This document shows positions 26,827-40,699 of a stretch of 64,000 nucleotides of DNA, piece by piece. Where the stretch lies: positions 14,712,851-14,776,850 of the forward strand of contig NC_079877.1 in NCBI RefSeq assembly GCF_029227915.1, in the 5' to 3' direction. Each line of letters opens with the position of its first letter. Position 1 is the first letter of the stretch. The position numbers were made by a program, and so were the translations under genes. The stretch comes from Hydractinia symbiolongicarpus (Eukaryota > Cnidaria > Hydrozoa > Anthoathecata > Hydractiniidae). The notes below the pieces were generated by a model. It worked only from the letters and a program-made list of their open reading frames with translations. It was not told where the DNA came from and searched no databases.

Positions 26827-29800
26827 GCTCTCTAAAAATTTTCTGTATACCGTTAATGTTTATATATAAAGTACAATTTTCTCTTTAGGAGCCAACGGCG
26901 TATGTTATAGCGTTATAAAGTATATGTTTGTTTATTCTTAGAGATGAAACGTTTCCCAAAACCAACAAGTCGTAATGACGTATATTCCTTTTCAATATCC
27001 GATGCTCGTTATCAAGCGACCTTCTCTCTTCCCTCTCAAAACACAAACTGATTTCAATGCGGTTGATTGCAGATATTATTTAAGACATTAAATAGCTAGA
27101 GATTAGCTATCCTTTTTTAGCATTTATTTTCAACCTATCTATTTTATCAGAAACAGGGGGGTTAAATTGATTATTTTAGAAAGCGTAATTAGTAATTCCT
27201 TCGTCGCAATAATATAATTAAACTCAGCATGAGTCGCAGAATGTATTGATTTCCTGAAGGAGTTACCTACTTGAAATTTAAGCATCAACTCTTAAAGAAT
27301 CTTTGGCATGCTTTTTATATTTAATACCTTTTCTGTATTCTATATAAGATCGTCATATTCCCTCCGTCATTAGTATAGTTATGATATTAATGACATATCA
27401 AACAAGTTTTTATTGATAAACGTGCATATTCAAAACAAGCAGATTGTCAAATGGTGTCAATAACAATACATGGAAATCTTAAATAAAAGTATTTTAATCT
27501 CGATAAATTTCCTTTAAAAGTTTCATTGATGTTGTTATGATGTAGGTAATTCCAGCATGATTCATCTTTCTATTGTATGATCGAAATTTGCTGGTGTTGT
27601 TGTTTTTGTTGTTTTTTGTGGTGCAGTTTTTTCTCCTTACATTTTATTTGATATCCATACTTTTTATGCTTTTTACAGATAATTAAACACTAGTAAATTT
27701 TGCGTTTGCAGTATCAAATTTTGCCATAGCCATAATTTACAGACATAACCCAAATTTTCACACTAAACCGCCTTATGTCTAAACCCATTTTTTTGAGGGA
27801 ATTCAATTAACCTTAAAAAACTATTACTTTAGTACTGGTAAAGAAGTACGAGTCAATCCAGTGAGATCTTTTTATCAGGATTAGAAAGCATTGTTTTAGA
27901 ATTATAATAATCTATTAAAATCTACAGGCTCTAAACCTGATTTGATTAATAAACATTTATCACATCGAACTGACGGTAAACTGCATAGTATTAGCTGTTG
28001 CTTATTGAGCTAACCATCGGCTATTAATCGAAGAAGGCTATGTCCTTATCAATAAGCATTAAGAACATTTAGAGAAAACTTAGAGAAATCTTAGACTTTA
28101 TGAAAGTAAAGATGAAGAACTTGCTCACTTTTACATATCACTCTGCGTGGATTGTGAGAATTAAATTTTATTCAGTACCGTATTTTTATTTTAGCAATAA
28201 AAATTGGCTATCAATTTTACTGGTTTATTTTTTGAGAGAGAAAGTTTTGTTGAAGAAAAGCATCATGATATTCTGCGGTAAATATTTAAAAAAAAATCAT
28301 CATTGTTGATAATTATAACTTCAGTGAGGATTATAATTAAATTATTTTCTTTAAAAAAAAGCAAAAAAAAAAAATATTTTTGTGTGATTTCCAGGCTGGT
28401 AAGTTTCACTGCCAATGACCCTGCTGCATGTTTTTACTTGTCCATAATTCATTGCAATCCCCTTAATGACCTCAATTAAGAAACTCAAACACCACCTATG
28501 AACAAATGGCCAGACGCTTCCAATTTCCTGGAGTCATATCAATTTTATGAATGAAAATTCTTTTTACGACATGAAATGAATTAAAGATGTCATCAAAGAA
28601 CATTGGAAGCCATAAATCTGTAAAAAACAGTTTATAGTCAATTACATTTTTGATGAAAAAGATCTTTAATTTCCTGTGTATTATTATATTTTTTTATTAT
28701 TTCAGGCAAACTATAGCAACTTGCTCGCTTTAATAAGCTCAGACACACCAAAAAAGAATTTCTATCTTTTTTTCGCAAGTTTATAGCTATTAGTGTTGTT
28801 GTTGTCATACACATATAGCGATATATTTTTTAAACAATTTCAAGCATTTTAAGCTTACCTCCCGCGAAATAACAAGTTGAATTTATGTAAAATAACTTAA
28901 AAATCTGTCTATGAATATTCTTAATTTTTTTACAAATTCTTCTGAGAAGAACCTTGTGATAAATATGCTAATTAATACGTGACATTGCTAATTAATACAT
29001 GTCATTTATTTATTAAAAACGTGCTGTTGTAAGGTTTATCAAGGTATGTGTATGTAAGTATGTTTTCACCTACCCAGTTTGATATTTTAAACATATTGAC
29101 ATGAATATTGATATTTAGTTTTCCTAATTTTATTCATATCTGCGATTTTTTCTTATAATGTCATAATTCTGCATAATTAGACATTACCTTCCAAGTCCTA
29201 TATATCTCGAAAACTAACCAAAATTTTGTCCAAAAGATAAAAAGATTAGTAAATAATTTGAAAACTTTTTTAAACTGGAGGTAAGCATCTAATAACAATA
29301 ACTATCCGAGCAATACAGTCAGTTATTCTTCTTTGCAGAGTTTTAAAAACAGTATTAAAAAGAACTAGTAGAGACACAAAGGGCTTCATTAAGTCATCGT
29401 AAAATAACCACGCTGAAAACACACCATAAACGACTGCATCAAATCTCCTATCAACAAAACGCTATCTATTAGCTACTTAATCATTTACAATATCTTTTCC
29501 TTGTTTCTGAACTTTTATAAAAATTAACCTCCACAATCTTCATGTCGTCAATTTAGCAAGCTCCAGTGTTAAGTCATAGGAGGTTGTGCCAACTCCTTAT
29601 TAGGACATATCTCTGCAGACTTCATTTAACTACGAGCAAAGTTAAAAATACACATCGCAGCAGCTTACATCAAAATCAGATTAATCACATTAAACCCAAA
29701 GTTGTTTACTTGTTTAAAAAACACAAAAAGTTTGATAAACTCTCACTGTGTGAAAGTAGAGTAATTAAATGCTTATCCGTACATCAAGTATGTTGATAAT

Positions 29801-32800
29801 AAAATAAAAAATGGCATAAATAACATGACTTTGTCTGCTAATTGGTCATAGAATGTGCAACAAATTTATTCACCCCGCACCCTTAATGCGTCGTGCACCT
29901 AAATTCCCTATCCTCTTGCACTATAAATTTTTTGCAGCTATCAGTCTATCAGGATTTTAATCACATTATTTAAGTTAAAGTAGTACAAGTAAGTCCACCT
30001 AGGTCCGTGGAAGCAAAAGTATCAAACGATTCCTAGGCCTTGTAACTGTTGGGTCTGAAGTTTGTTGATGTTTCTCTTTGTTTACTAGTTTCTTGTGGTG
30101 TTATGAGGACATTGGAATTCATTTTTTTCATTGTAAGATATATTAATTTTGCCAAGTATGGGGACTAACATCTCTTATAATATAGATCTCAAATACGTCC
30201 AACATATCAGGAAATAGGAAAGGTATAAGTTGGTTAAAATATGGATTGTGTCCAGTGGAGAATGAATTCTTCTTATCAATGATTAAAAAATAAGGTTGGG
30301 TTTTGGAATCAATCTGAGTTTTTTCTATCAAATTCTTAGTTAAAGCGCCCCGTATCGGGACAAATTAAGTCTAGTAACCTTGATAGCCGTCATTGATTAG
30401 CTTTGCATTTGATTTGTGTTAATTCCGGGGGTGGCAGCTATACGTATCTACAATTTCCATTACTCATGAAATGACAAAACGTGTCAAATGTTTTTTTGTT
30501 TGTCAATAATTCACTTTATTGACTAATTAAATTCGATTTTGTGTTTTATATTTTATTAAAATTAAAATCTTAAAATATAAAAAGAAATCGCTATTCCAAT
30601 TCATAAGTGAGAAACGCCTGTTCCGGCTGAAGAACATTGCAAGAATTGTTTCTCAAATTTGAATTTCAGTTGTTCTGTTTAAGGCAACAGTATACTATTT
30701 TAATCAGCACAACCCACGTTTTAGATCAAGCACCAAAATTGTTAGCTTACCGAAATCTTTTTTACATCTTGGTTAGTAATTATAACAATATCCTGCCCTG
30801 ATTTTATCTAAACGATGGAGTCGCCTAAGGGCACTTAAAGTGTAAAGAAAATTTAAACAATTTTCCCTCGATATGGAAATTAAAACAACATAACCTTAGC
30901 AACAGTCATGAATACAAAATGGTATTGCCTTAGCAACAATAGTTACAAATTTTCAAAGAAAGCAAAACACTGAGATTTTAAGATTTTAAATATTTACACT
31001 TGTCAGGGTTTAATGGTGTTTTCTACAATTCGCTTGGACGTCGGTGCCCAATATTAGACAGTCTTATGACTAAAAACTGCAACGTTTTGAACGATTGATG
31101 TTTGCTGCGATTGGTTTGGAAGTTAAGTCATTTGTACTTTTTAACAGACAAAATGCAGAAGCTGTTTAAAGAATAAATACTAATTCACAAATATACTTAA
31201 CGTTGGAGAGTTGCACTAAGAAAACCTCTTAAGTCAACTAGGAATTTAGAGGGAGATCGTTAAATTGATGCTAATTATTTGAGTAAATACCATGCTGGCG
31301 CAAATTGTAAAAGTTAGGTTTGCGTTGTTAGGTTTTCGAATTGACCAAGATAGATTAGACAGGTTGTTTTATAAACTTTGTTTTTCTTTTTTTATAAAAA
31401 GTCACATACATAACTCAATATACTTTTGCGAAATGAAGGGAAAGTCTTGTACAAGATGCATTACGAGATAAATTAATCATCTCTTCATATGCATGCGTGA
31501 CATATAGATGTAAATATTTCTTTAAAACTACAAACTATACCGCGATTTAAGATCGCAGCTGGAAAAGGTTCTCTGTATTCCACTGTTTGAGACATCATAA
31601 GGATTATTAACGTGAGAAACTGCATTATGGCATCAAGGAAATTAACAAGGAGCTAAAGTCATTAAAAATTAGGCTAATTAAAAGCTTGTAGTATGAAGCA
31701 TACGTATGCTTGAACCATCATATTTTCTCACAATATTAGTTGTCTGTGCTCTGTTTTGGACGAGGAATTTTTAAAACTAAAAAATATTGTAGGTAAGTTA
31801 TTATATTTTATATACCGAAAGAGCATGGTTTTTGGTTAGCAGTACCTTATAAACATCACGAGGTTCGCACATGAAGAACGCTGCTACGAAGAAAATGAAT
31901 TTACAAAGCCAACTACTTAGTTACATTATACTCAAGCAAATAACTTAAGAAAGACCCCAGAGAAGTAGGACGCCCGCTATATAGTATATTTTTTCTCCGT
32001 CCCTTTGAGCAAACACTTCGCTTAAGTGGGACATTTTATGGAATGACTTCATATTTTTCCAAGACTGAAGACATTGCAATGATTCGAAATAAACATTTCT
32101 TGAGTTCTTTTACGTGAAAAATTAATCATGTCGCCGCTAGGGTCAAAAAAGAAGTTAAAAAATTAAACACATTTATCTATAACCATGTTAACTATATTTT
32201 CTTAAGTCTCCTAAAAAACCTATCGATAACTGGGACAAATTGAGCTATTTGATGAAAATCCTCTTATGATGATATTCGCTAAAGCATGACGCCCATAAGT
32301 AGTACATTTTTTCTCCGTTCTCCGTGTCCCACTTAATGACAGTATACTGTATTTTTATGAGTGTGTCACATATTTTTTATTCTGTTAAGCAACACAAAAT
32401 TAAAAGAATCAGTTTAAGCTTGACTGAAAGCTACCAATAACGCGACCAAACAAGAAATCACTGTTATTTATTGATATAATGCACGCATAAAATTTAATTC
32501 GTCACGACTTGAACTATAGAAAGAAACAGAAAATGTACATTTTTCCTTCACGTCACGTACGAGAGAATAGTAAGGATTCGTCATCGTCCGAACGTTTCCG
32601 TATTTCCTGCTTTAGTAAACTTGACACCTTCTTTGTTAACATTGACTTTTTTATCATTACGTGCCTGTCTAAATGCTTTACGATTTAGATATCTGTGATA
32701 AACGACGCTAAAGAAAGTAGCCTGTTAGTTGAGAAATTATTCAAAAACAAAAAAAAAGCAGAACAGTAAAGTAGTGTTTTTGAGTAAAAAATAAAAGCAT

Positions 32801-33780
32801 GTACTTTGATTACACAATTTGAGAAAATTTGGTACCAGCATGGTAGATACTTAAAGAAGCCCTGAAGTTTAATTTAAAATTGCGATGCTTTTGAAAAGCG
32901 GGTGCCTCATAAACTGTCATTTACAATTAGTAACAAAATATTTGGTACATCGGTAGTTTTTTAACATTTTTTGAAAGTTGGCAGAGAGCATCAAGTCGCC
33001 AATATTTTGCAACAGGGACGCTGCAAAAACTTTAGTATACACGTGGGTATGGTTATCAGCGTTTCGAATGCCCTAGTCATTTTCTAACATACCAGAAGTA
33101 GGGATCAGCTATAGGTCCCAATAAGTGCCCAATTATCGCAAAAACTAGTATAATGACGCCAGCAAGTCCGTCGCAAAAATTGAGCAGTTCAAATTATGTG
33201 TATTTAACATAGAAGCAGCCGGAATTATTACTTGTAGCAACGGAATTCAATTCAATTATTGTGCCAACTTGTTTTTCTCACTGATTGTGAGATGTCGTAC
33301 TTGAGGGCAGGGTTATTGAATGGCGTCTTAGAATCTGTTAAAATTTTTTTGATGATGAAGTTAATTGAAACAAGTCTGTTTATTCAGACTCTGTATACAG
33401 AATCTAATTTCAAACAACAAAATTCTTAAATAATCACGCTGATTTTAAATTGTTGCCATTTGCAATTACATTGACATTTTAGTATTTAATTTTCAGATTC
33501 AATCTGTAATTATTCTTGATAAATGTCTGCCTACAACAATGTCATCTAGAAATATTATTTTCTTTATCGCTTATCAAAAACAAATGTGTATATTGAAAAA
33601 AACACAAACATCTAGATTGCGATTACCATTCTGCTGACCCAATTGAAATTAAAAAAAGCTTTTCATTAAATTTAATGAACATGTTTGAACACAAGTCGAT
33701 ATTTTTAAAAATAAGAGTGTAAAAAAAGCATAATTTGTGGTGCTGAGCTCTATGTAAATATCTGTATGTTTTTGTTACGC
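26827..33780. other. Gene-poor region
   Basis: No exon with both splice sites and a recognisable domain was found over about 7 kb. Short frames are of chance length. It holds small features only: a direct repeat of GCTAATTAATAC near 28969-28999, and related blocks near 31965-32032 and 32285-32337 described separately. Confidence 0.4.
31965..32337. repeat. Paired repeat blocks with inverted arms
   Basis: A block with GACGCCC followed by ATTTTTTCTCCGT occurs at about 31969-32000 and again at 32288-32318 in the same orientation. TTAAGTGGGACA (about 32022-32033) is the inverse of TGTCCCACTTAA (about 32326-32337). The two signals together suggest the remains of a roughly 370-bp non-coding mobile element. 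Its class is unknown. Confidence 0.35.
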
Positions 33781-34040
33781 TATTAGTAATTAAAGTAACA
33801 GGAAGTTTAACATTCTTCAGCGGACTCTTCGTTCTCTGTAATTGTAACTTTGTTACATTAGCGCCAGAGATACGTATATATTGTTCTAACTTCCTTGCCT
33901 AACACACACACGGATCAGTAGATCGCACCAAACAGACTGACAATACTGAATTTAAACTAAGTCGGAGTGGGGACTCGAACCTAAAATCTTTTGATTACAA
34001 GCCGACCTATTTATCATCACACCATCTCTGTCTATTAAGG
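33780..34040 (-). mobile_element. tRNA-derived SINE-like element
   Basis: Read on the minus strand, 34032 to 33963 looks like a degenerate tRNA: an A-box-like GATGGTGTGATG, an anticodon-arm-like CTTGTAATCAAAAG, and an exact internal B box GGTTCGAGTCC (33971-33981). The acceptor stem does not pair, so this is not a working tRNA gene. The sequence after it (to about 33780) would be the SINE body. Its end is not certain. Confidence 0.4.
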
Positions 34041-34668
34041 AAATCATTACTTGACATTTCAATGTCGTCTAAGTACACTTAAGAGCACAACCTCAATCAT
34101 AATGCTACTAGTAACCTATGGTTTTCTTAAAATAAAGGAATGCTAAATATAGTTATAATCAATATAAGTTGTAAACTAAACCTCCTAAGACACAGGAAGC
34201 GCATCTATGATAAGTAATTATCGATTAACTTCGACACCGCTGGGAAATCTAATTTAAAATATGTGCTATAAATAACAGTATAAAGCATACTCATAAAAAA
34301 ATACAGCTTAGGGCTCCTTACCTAGCGTGTTGCTATAGACATTTTATATTTAGTATCCCAGATCAATAAAGGATGTGTGTATTTACAGACAAGAGTTCTA
34401 ATAATAGAAATACCACTTAAGACTGATGATCGCAATGTGATTCTGATAAAGTTGTACCATACCATAAAAAGTTGTGATTCAATTTTGTGTCTAATTCTTC
34501 TTACCTACTAATCAATTTCTACAAACTGTTTTCTTTCACAGGTCAACCATTTTTATCAACTTTATTTTTAGCTAACTGTGTTAGCAATTTTTATTTTTTA
34601 TTTTTGTAGAGCACTGGGAATTAGAAAAATGGAATCATTTTTGGTTGACTTTTTGAGTTAGCCATACA

Positions 34669-34897
34669 ATTATTATTATTAGTATTATTCTGAGTATTTT
34701 TACAGGATAGCTACTTTAGTGTGAGAAACACTGTTATCAACGTGGGTGTTATGAATGTATACATTGGGTATACACCGGCATTACCTACGCCGCTTCCTCA
34801 CATGGCATAGGTTGGCCAGTATGTACTAAACATGCTCGTGCTGTGGACCGAACAACTAACCTTGTGATGTCCAAAGCACCACTAGGCTACGCGCCAT
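34669..34897 (-). mobile_element. tRNA-derived SINE with (AAT)n tail
   Basis: On the minus strand there is a canonical A box TAGCCTAGTGG (34879-34889), and about 45 bases later a B-box-like GTTCGGTCC (34845-34853), the spacing of a tRNA promoter. A body of about 150 bases follows, ending in an AAT-repeat tail at 34669-34689. Head, body and simple tail in this order are the layout of a tRNA-derived SINE. No clear target-site duplication was found. Confidence 0.5.
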
Positions 34898-34899
34898 AA

Positions 34900-36780
34900 A
34901 CATAATGAATGTGGCAATTACTTTGAATGCATGTTTGTTTAATACCCATTTTCACTTGGAATTTTGTTGTCTCATAAAGTAATTGCGGGTTAAATTTATT
35001 TTTTAAAAAGTGACTAAAATTACTGCAAAGTACAGCCCATAATTTCGTTGAGAAACGTTGGCAGCAAAGAATAATTCAAAGCCATAGCAGATTTTAAAAA
35101 ATGTCAGGTTTGCGTTTATTTTCCGTTGAGAAATCACAGGACTAGTTATTAATATCAGCCTCTTATTCTAAATCTGCTCATCATGTAAAACAGCTCTATT
35201 ATTTAAACTGTTTTGGATAAATAACGGGTTTAAAAAATATTGCTCTGTATCCTAAAGGTGATTCTTTAAAAATTTCCGGTTCTGCACCAATTGTACGCAT
35301 CAACAAGTGTCCTAAAAATTTGATTTTGTGAAAACCTTGCTGAAACATATCAACAATATTGACCGGGGAATAAAACTTAAAATACATTCATAATGTTTGT
35401 AGTTTAAAGACGAAATTTCCGTAAAAAATGTCAGTAATACGAATTCTAGAACTCATTATGCTGGTTTCCGTATATATTATAATTGTATACAAAACCCCCG
35501 TGCAAATTATTCTATTTTAATAAATGTGAGACATCAATCAGCCTACGTTATGTCATGTAGCTCAATTTCGTAATAACTTTTTATTAACTCGCCACCTCTG
35601 TGATTGGTGTTGATTGGACAGTGAATACTATAATAACGATCACATGTTTAATCTAATGAAGAAAAGTATCCGAAATTATATAAAGATTTAACCTTGCCGT
35701 TTACCAAATTAGTGTCGAAGATTATTTTCTAAAATATTTTACATACACCGTTTCCAGGAGTAGATGTTCCTTCTCACGATAACCTAGAAAAACATGCTGG
35801 AAATAAAAGATATTATAATTCTAACATAAATCATCACATTAATAATTAAAGTTATTTTTATATGTCCCAAAGAGTTTGCAACAAATATTTTAATTGTTGG
35901 AACGTACAAGTAAATTGGGGTGGGATTAAATTGGAGAAGGGGGTGTTAGAATGCAATAAAAAGTCATTGGGAGGATTTGTGTAACAATAAAAGAAATATA
36001 AAAAACACGTATATTTTTAGGAGATCTGTTTATGTTGAGGGATACTCTGGGTGGGGGAAGGGGATGGTGTTATTAGAATCTGGACATTTTGTTAGGCATT
36101 TCTTTTTATTACCATTTTCAGGCTGTGTAAGCTGTTTCACCTATAACACACTCTTAGCCGTTTATTTATACTAGGTTACATTTTTCAGTTGTAATTCTTG
36201 TGTCTTGTTTGCTGCTAGTCTGTAAGCTGTAAATATTGTCTCTTCATTCTTTCATGAAATTCACAGTTTATCTCTATTTATACTAAGGGGATCATAACAC
36301 TTATTACTTTTCTTCCTATTATAACTCCAACATACTACTGCAACAGAGATAAAACTGGGTTACTTTAAACATACTTCTATTCTTTAACCTTAGTCTTGAA
36401 ATCTTATTTTAGAAGTTGCCACGACAACCGTATTGCTACATTTATTCCCAAAAACACCCTTACTTCATGATTTATAGAGTTGTACCTGTCAGATTCATAC
36501 TAGTAATAATTTAGAACAAATCCTTTTTTCTTTTCTTGACAAAACTTAAGAGGCATTAAGCAAGCATGATGGTGTCACTATGTGCAAAAGCTAAATCGTT
36601 GATATGACCATTGTTTTTAAAATTAAGCACATAAACATACACATTAATAACTGCAAATTTAAACAATTGACCAACAATGATGACGTCATGGCAAAATTGC
36701 TGACTTCAATTGCCCAATAATTAGTTTCCTTTATACCAAATGTTCATTAATACAACTTAACGCATTAAAAATTTATTTGG
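34900..36780. other. Intergenic, nothing recognised
   Basis: AT-rich sequence without a convincing exon, RNA gene or repeat. Confidence 0.4.
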
Positions 36781-37345
36781 CGCGGTTAAATACCCCGTGA
36801 TATTTGACACGCAAAAATTGTATCAACTTGGCACTTTTGAAGCAAAGTTCAGAAAAGAAACAAAACGAGAACAGTAAAAAATGCGGAAATGTCAACGCTT
36901 TTTTCTGTAGTGTTATCAGAAGCTTGAAATTTGCCCAAAATACCACTATATGCTTAAAGTTCAATTATTCTAGTTCTAGAATGAATTTCAGTTTCTGTCT
37001 AATGTTTATCATAACCAATAACTTATCAATAATTTCCTATATAAAGTAAAGTTGTGTTGTGAGTTTCCAGTTTTTAGGATAGTTAACAATATTATAAAAG
37101 TTGGTAAAGTCTTTGCAGTGTACGTTTAAGTTTGAGGCCAAATAACTTGGAAACAAGTGGAAATAACTGAGGTCAAATCCAGCGTGAGTAACTAGCTACC
37201 ACGTGGAACTAAAATAGTAATAATCTTCAAAAGCTGGGTGAACTTATCTGTTTTGGAACAGATGGATTGATGACGTCTTCAAGATACTTTTAAAACCTAA
37301 AATCTCTGTACCCATGTGCTAAAAGAACATCATCCTAACAACTTT
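36780..37345. repeat. Dispersed repeat, copy 2, joined to a second repeat module
   Basis: The first part shares 'caacttggcac', 'agaagcttgaaatttg' and 'gttgtgttgtgagttt' blocks with copies at 9716-10260 and 62780-63070. The second part, from about 37095, shares 'CAAATAACTTGGAAAC' and 'GTAACTAG..ACCAC' blocks with 40085-40265 and 49630-49870. Here the two modules lie end to end, which suggests they are parts of one longer element. Confidence 0.5.
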
Positions 37346-38619
37346 GTTGATCAACCTTTCAAGTTCTATATAATAGAGGAAACGGCTAAACAAACTTCTT
37401 AAAATTAATTTTTGTTTATCTTCAAATGGGTAGGGAATCCTGTGATTAGTATCACAAACTTGTCCATGTTTCAGTATACTATAAGATAGTCTATTTGGTA
37501 TGCTTAAAAGCTGTGGGAATATGTAAATACAACTGATTTTTTTAGTCTGCTGCTGAATTTTTTAGTCAAGTCAAATAAAGAAATAGTTTTTCCTATGTAT
37601 TTAATTTTGTTATACCCAAGACTTGATTTAAACCTACATATGTCGTCTAAGGTAAACGTTTAAAAATGAAGTACAGCTTTGTATTCCAGTGATGAAAGAG
37701 TCATTAGTTTAATTCCTTATATTTTTTCAGTAAAAGGGAATGTTGCAATTAGAAAAAAAAGCGGGAAGTTATTCTCAATACTTTTTTTTCCTGAGATAAG
37801 TCAATATTCGGGAAGTTTCATGCAGGCGAAACATCATGCCCTTAGATTAGAAAGCTACCAGCTCTCATGGTGTTATTGGGTATGTGCTCACATGCCCTCA
37901 TTACAATGCTCTTGGTTCGTTATGTCCATTGCGTCTTCTCATTTCGAAATCATGATCACACGGCAGCCTTATTTCATCAATGTAGGAAGCGCTTATAAAT
38001 CGAATGCATGAGTATGGCCAGATATTTTGATGTTGCTAGCAATCCATTTGAGAGAAAGCCCTAGTTAATATTGTAAGTAACCGCGAGAGATATAACGTTA
38101 TGTTTCACTGATAGAAGTAATTAAAATTACCATGAAGTCACACTATCACTTCTGCATGAGACCTTCAGCAACTCTCCCCTCCCAACAGTTTTCACACATA
38201 AAATGAGCTCTCCGATAATTGCCGACGACGGAAAAAGGCTCTATGACAAGGGTGCGAAGGTTTTATATATCACTTGCTTACACAATCTTACTACTCAGCT
38301 TGCGTCGCCTCCCTACATGCTTCTCCTGAAGAGAAACTGGAAGGTTCATGAAAGGAAAGGCAACGCAGTTTAGCACCGGTCACCCATCCAAATTTCGCGC
38401 TCAGGAGACAACACTGCAGCTCATCATCGCAGTTTTAGTGAGTGCCTTTGTTGAGGAACAAATACGGGACGCGCACTGTAGAAATGATCCTAGTAAGTAC
38501 GGTCTTAGAGCGTCCGGTTAACCTCGCAAAGGTGGTTAGAAAGGCCTTTGCGTTTACTTGTGGCGCACACTAAAAGATGTTGTTTAAGTAAACAGTGACA
38601 AAAAATAGATTTTCCTCGA

Positions 38620-39700
38620 GATTTTATGTTACTTGACGAATCGCTTATTTTAAGGAAAGGGACACTTTTAATTAGCCACATTTTGGCTAAAAAAACTGAA
38701 GTGGATCAGGAAGAAGCTGATGAATGTGAAAGGGAACAGGAAGAGGAAGATGTTGAAGTCAGCGACGTCAGAAAAGAAATGAAAAAAGAAAAAGAAGTAC
38801 GTCTAACGTGCTGCTACCAAATCCACCAACTCAATTTAATAATGACTTGAGACGTACCAAGCTAAGAAAAATGAAAAAAAGCACTTGAAAATACGCAAAA
38901 GGGGCAACATCGAAAAAAAAAGGATTTATTTACAATGCTAATTGAAATCCTTTTGTATGTGGCCTAAATAATGTTTTTTTTGTATTTGTTGCTATAAAAA
39001 AAGAGGTTTTATTTAGAATTTACTACAGTGCTTTTGCGATGTCATATCTTTTTCTTTCTGCATCTTTTGATGATGACCCGCAACAGATAAAATTATTGAC
39101 TTGTTTATCAAATTGGAATAAAAAGTCAAATTCTTCTTTTTCCCCAAATCGAATATCTTCATCAATGTAAAAGTTGTAAAGGAAGCATATGGCGATGATA
39201 AGTGAACAAATATTATTCACATCAGTGATATGAACAAGCTTGATTCGAGAAAAACGTGATTTTACTAATGCAAATGGTCTTTCTATAATGATTGGTTGTA
39301 ATTATATAACTTTTTTAATAGAATCAAAAGCTTTGGTGTTAACATATATATTTTCAGCTTGTATACTGCTTCGTTAACCATAAAAGTGCCATTGTTTACC
39401 ATGGTGCGTGGATAATTACTGATGCGTTACAGAAGGTCACTATTGTCGAATACCCTAGCATCGTTTACAGAACAAAGGCTAAAAGCGCTAGCACTTTCGC
39501 TTTTGAAACAACCATATTTGTTTAGAAATAGCCTTGGTTTCTTCATTATGCAAAAATTATGCAAAAAATATAAGCTATATATTTAAACCACATTAAAATG
39601 TCGGAGCGCTTGGATTCGGTTCTGCATTGTTTTTTTGGTGACCGGAGCAGTTGGAGCATACAGATTTGATGTCAGACATGAAAGAAATAGCCTCTAACTT
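38620..39700 (-). pseudogene. PIF/Harbinger transposase relic
   Basis: The minus-strand frame that ends with the stop at 39023 contains IERPFALVKSRFSRIK (just upstream of about 39225), matching the conserved IERAFG.LK.RFRRL block near the C-terminus of Harbinger (HARBI1-type) DDE transposases. It is followed by the hydrophobic segment that normally contains an LHN motif. Further upstream (about 39350-39480), out of frame, DARVFDNSDLL resembles the HDSRVFR.S.L block, and VNEAVYKLKIYMLTP resembles the GD.GYPL..YL.TP block. Stops and frame breaks between these blocks make it a pseudogene. The acidic plus-strand frame at 38626-38850 may belong to the same element's second ORF but has no diagnostic motif. 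Confidence 0.55.
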
Positions 39701-40039
39701 TACTACATAATCTAAACAACACATCTGATCTTCTTTGGTTTTCTCAGTTAACTAGTGCCTCTAGATAAAAGTCCAATCAGTTTTTTGCTTCGATTAATAA
39801 ATTTTGCTTCGTCGGAAAGAAAACAGATAGAAAATGTATACAATTAATTGTCTGATAAATTTTTAATCAGTTCTCTTTGTGACGCTATATCATCGTACAT
39901 TTTTCTTTTTTGCAAAAATATCTCTTATAATAATACAGAGAGCGCGTTCGTCTGTCTGTGACAGGCAAAGTGCATTTGTTCATTTTCCTTTGATGTAGCA
40001 GAAATAAAAGAGTCTTAAATGTTATATTGTCTGATGTTA

Positions 40040-40660
40040 CAGGGTGACATCAATAACACTACTTTACCGTTAATGACCTACTTTTAATTAATGAAGCCAT
40101 TACAGTGCACTTAAAACTTTGAGACCAAATAACTTGGAAACGAGGCTGTGACGTCAGTCATTGCGTGGGTAACTAGGGACCACCTGAGACCAATTTGGGT
40201 AAGTGTCCCAAAGCAGAGTCGCCGAATCCGATTCGGAATGAATGGCTTGACGATGTCTTAAACCACAATATTTCCGTAAGCGTCTGCCAAAGTGCGTGAT
40301 CCTATACGTTTCTTTAATTAATGCTTCAAGATCTATACGATATAGGTAACAGGTATATAAATTTCTATATAAATTGTTTTTGTACTTTGCGGGGACTTTG
40401 CTGACGTCCAGTAAAATTTTTAAACCTGTGTATCTTCTTTACCTTTCGTGAAAAGCGCATGATACTATATATTATTTTGATCAGTGTTTCAACCTTTGCA
40501 CAATTACAGTCAACAAATAAACTAAATTTCGTCAAATTTTTCTTATATATGACCAGACGTCAGCAAAATATTTAAAACAACCTATTTCTCTATTGTTCTT
40601 CTGGTCTGCCTAAATGGATTTCTCCACGGGCCTAATCGACTAACAATTATATTTGAATAT
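40040..40660. repeat. Dispersed repeat module, second copy
   Basis: The block from about 40085 (AAGCCATTACAG, CAAATAACTTGGAAACGAGG, GTAACTAGGGACCACC) matches 49638-49735 closely and 37100-37205 more loosely. A further block, CTGCCTAA.TGGATTT.TCCAC, at about 40606 matches 49842. A partial internal repetition (GATCCTATACG at about 40298 and GATACTATATA at about 40460, each followed by TTTCAA-like text) suggests an internal duplication. Confidence 0.5.
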
Positions 40661-40699
40661 GATAGTAGGGAACTCGGTCCCAGAATATAAAAGAGGAAG

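Noticed and set aside
33963-34032. Functional tRNA gene on the minus strand
   Set aside because: The B box is exact, but the acceptor and anticodon stems do not pair, so a SINE head is more likely.
38370-38440. 5S rRNA-like match (GGTC.CCCATCCAA on the plus strand, as in antisense 5S)
   Set aside because: Only about 14 bases match; the rest of the 5S sequence and its internal promoter are absent.
38626-38850. Acidic 74-aa plus-strand ORF as a gene
   Set aside because: Glu/Lys-rich low-complexity frame beside a transposase relic, without start context or splice evidence.
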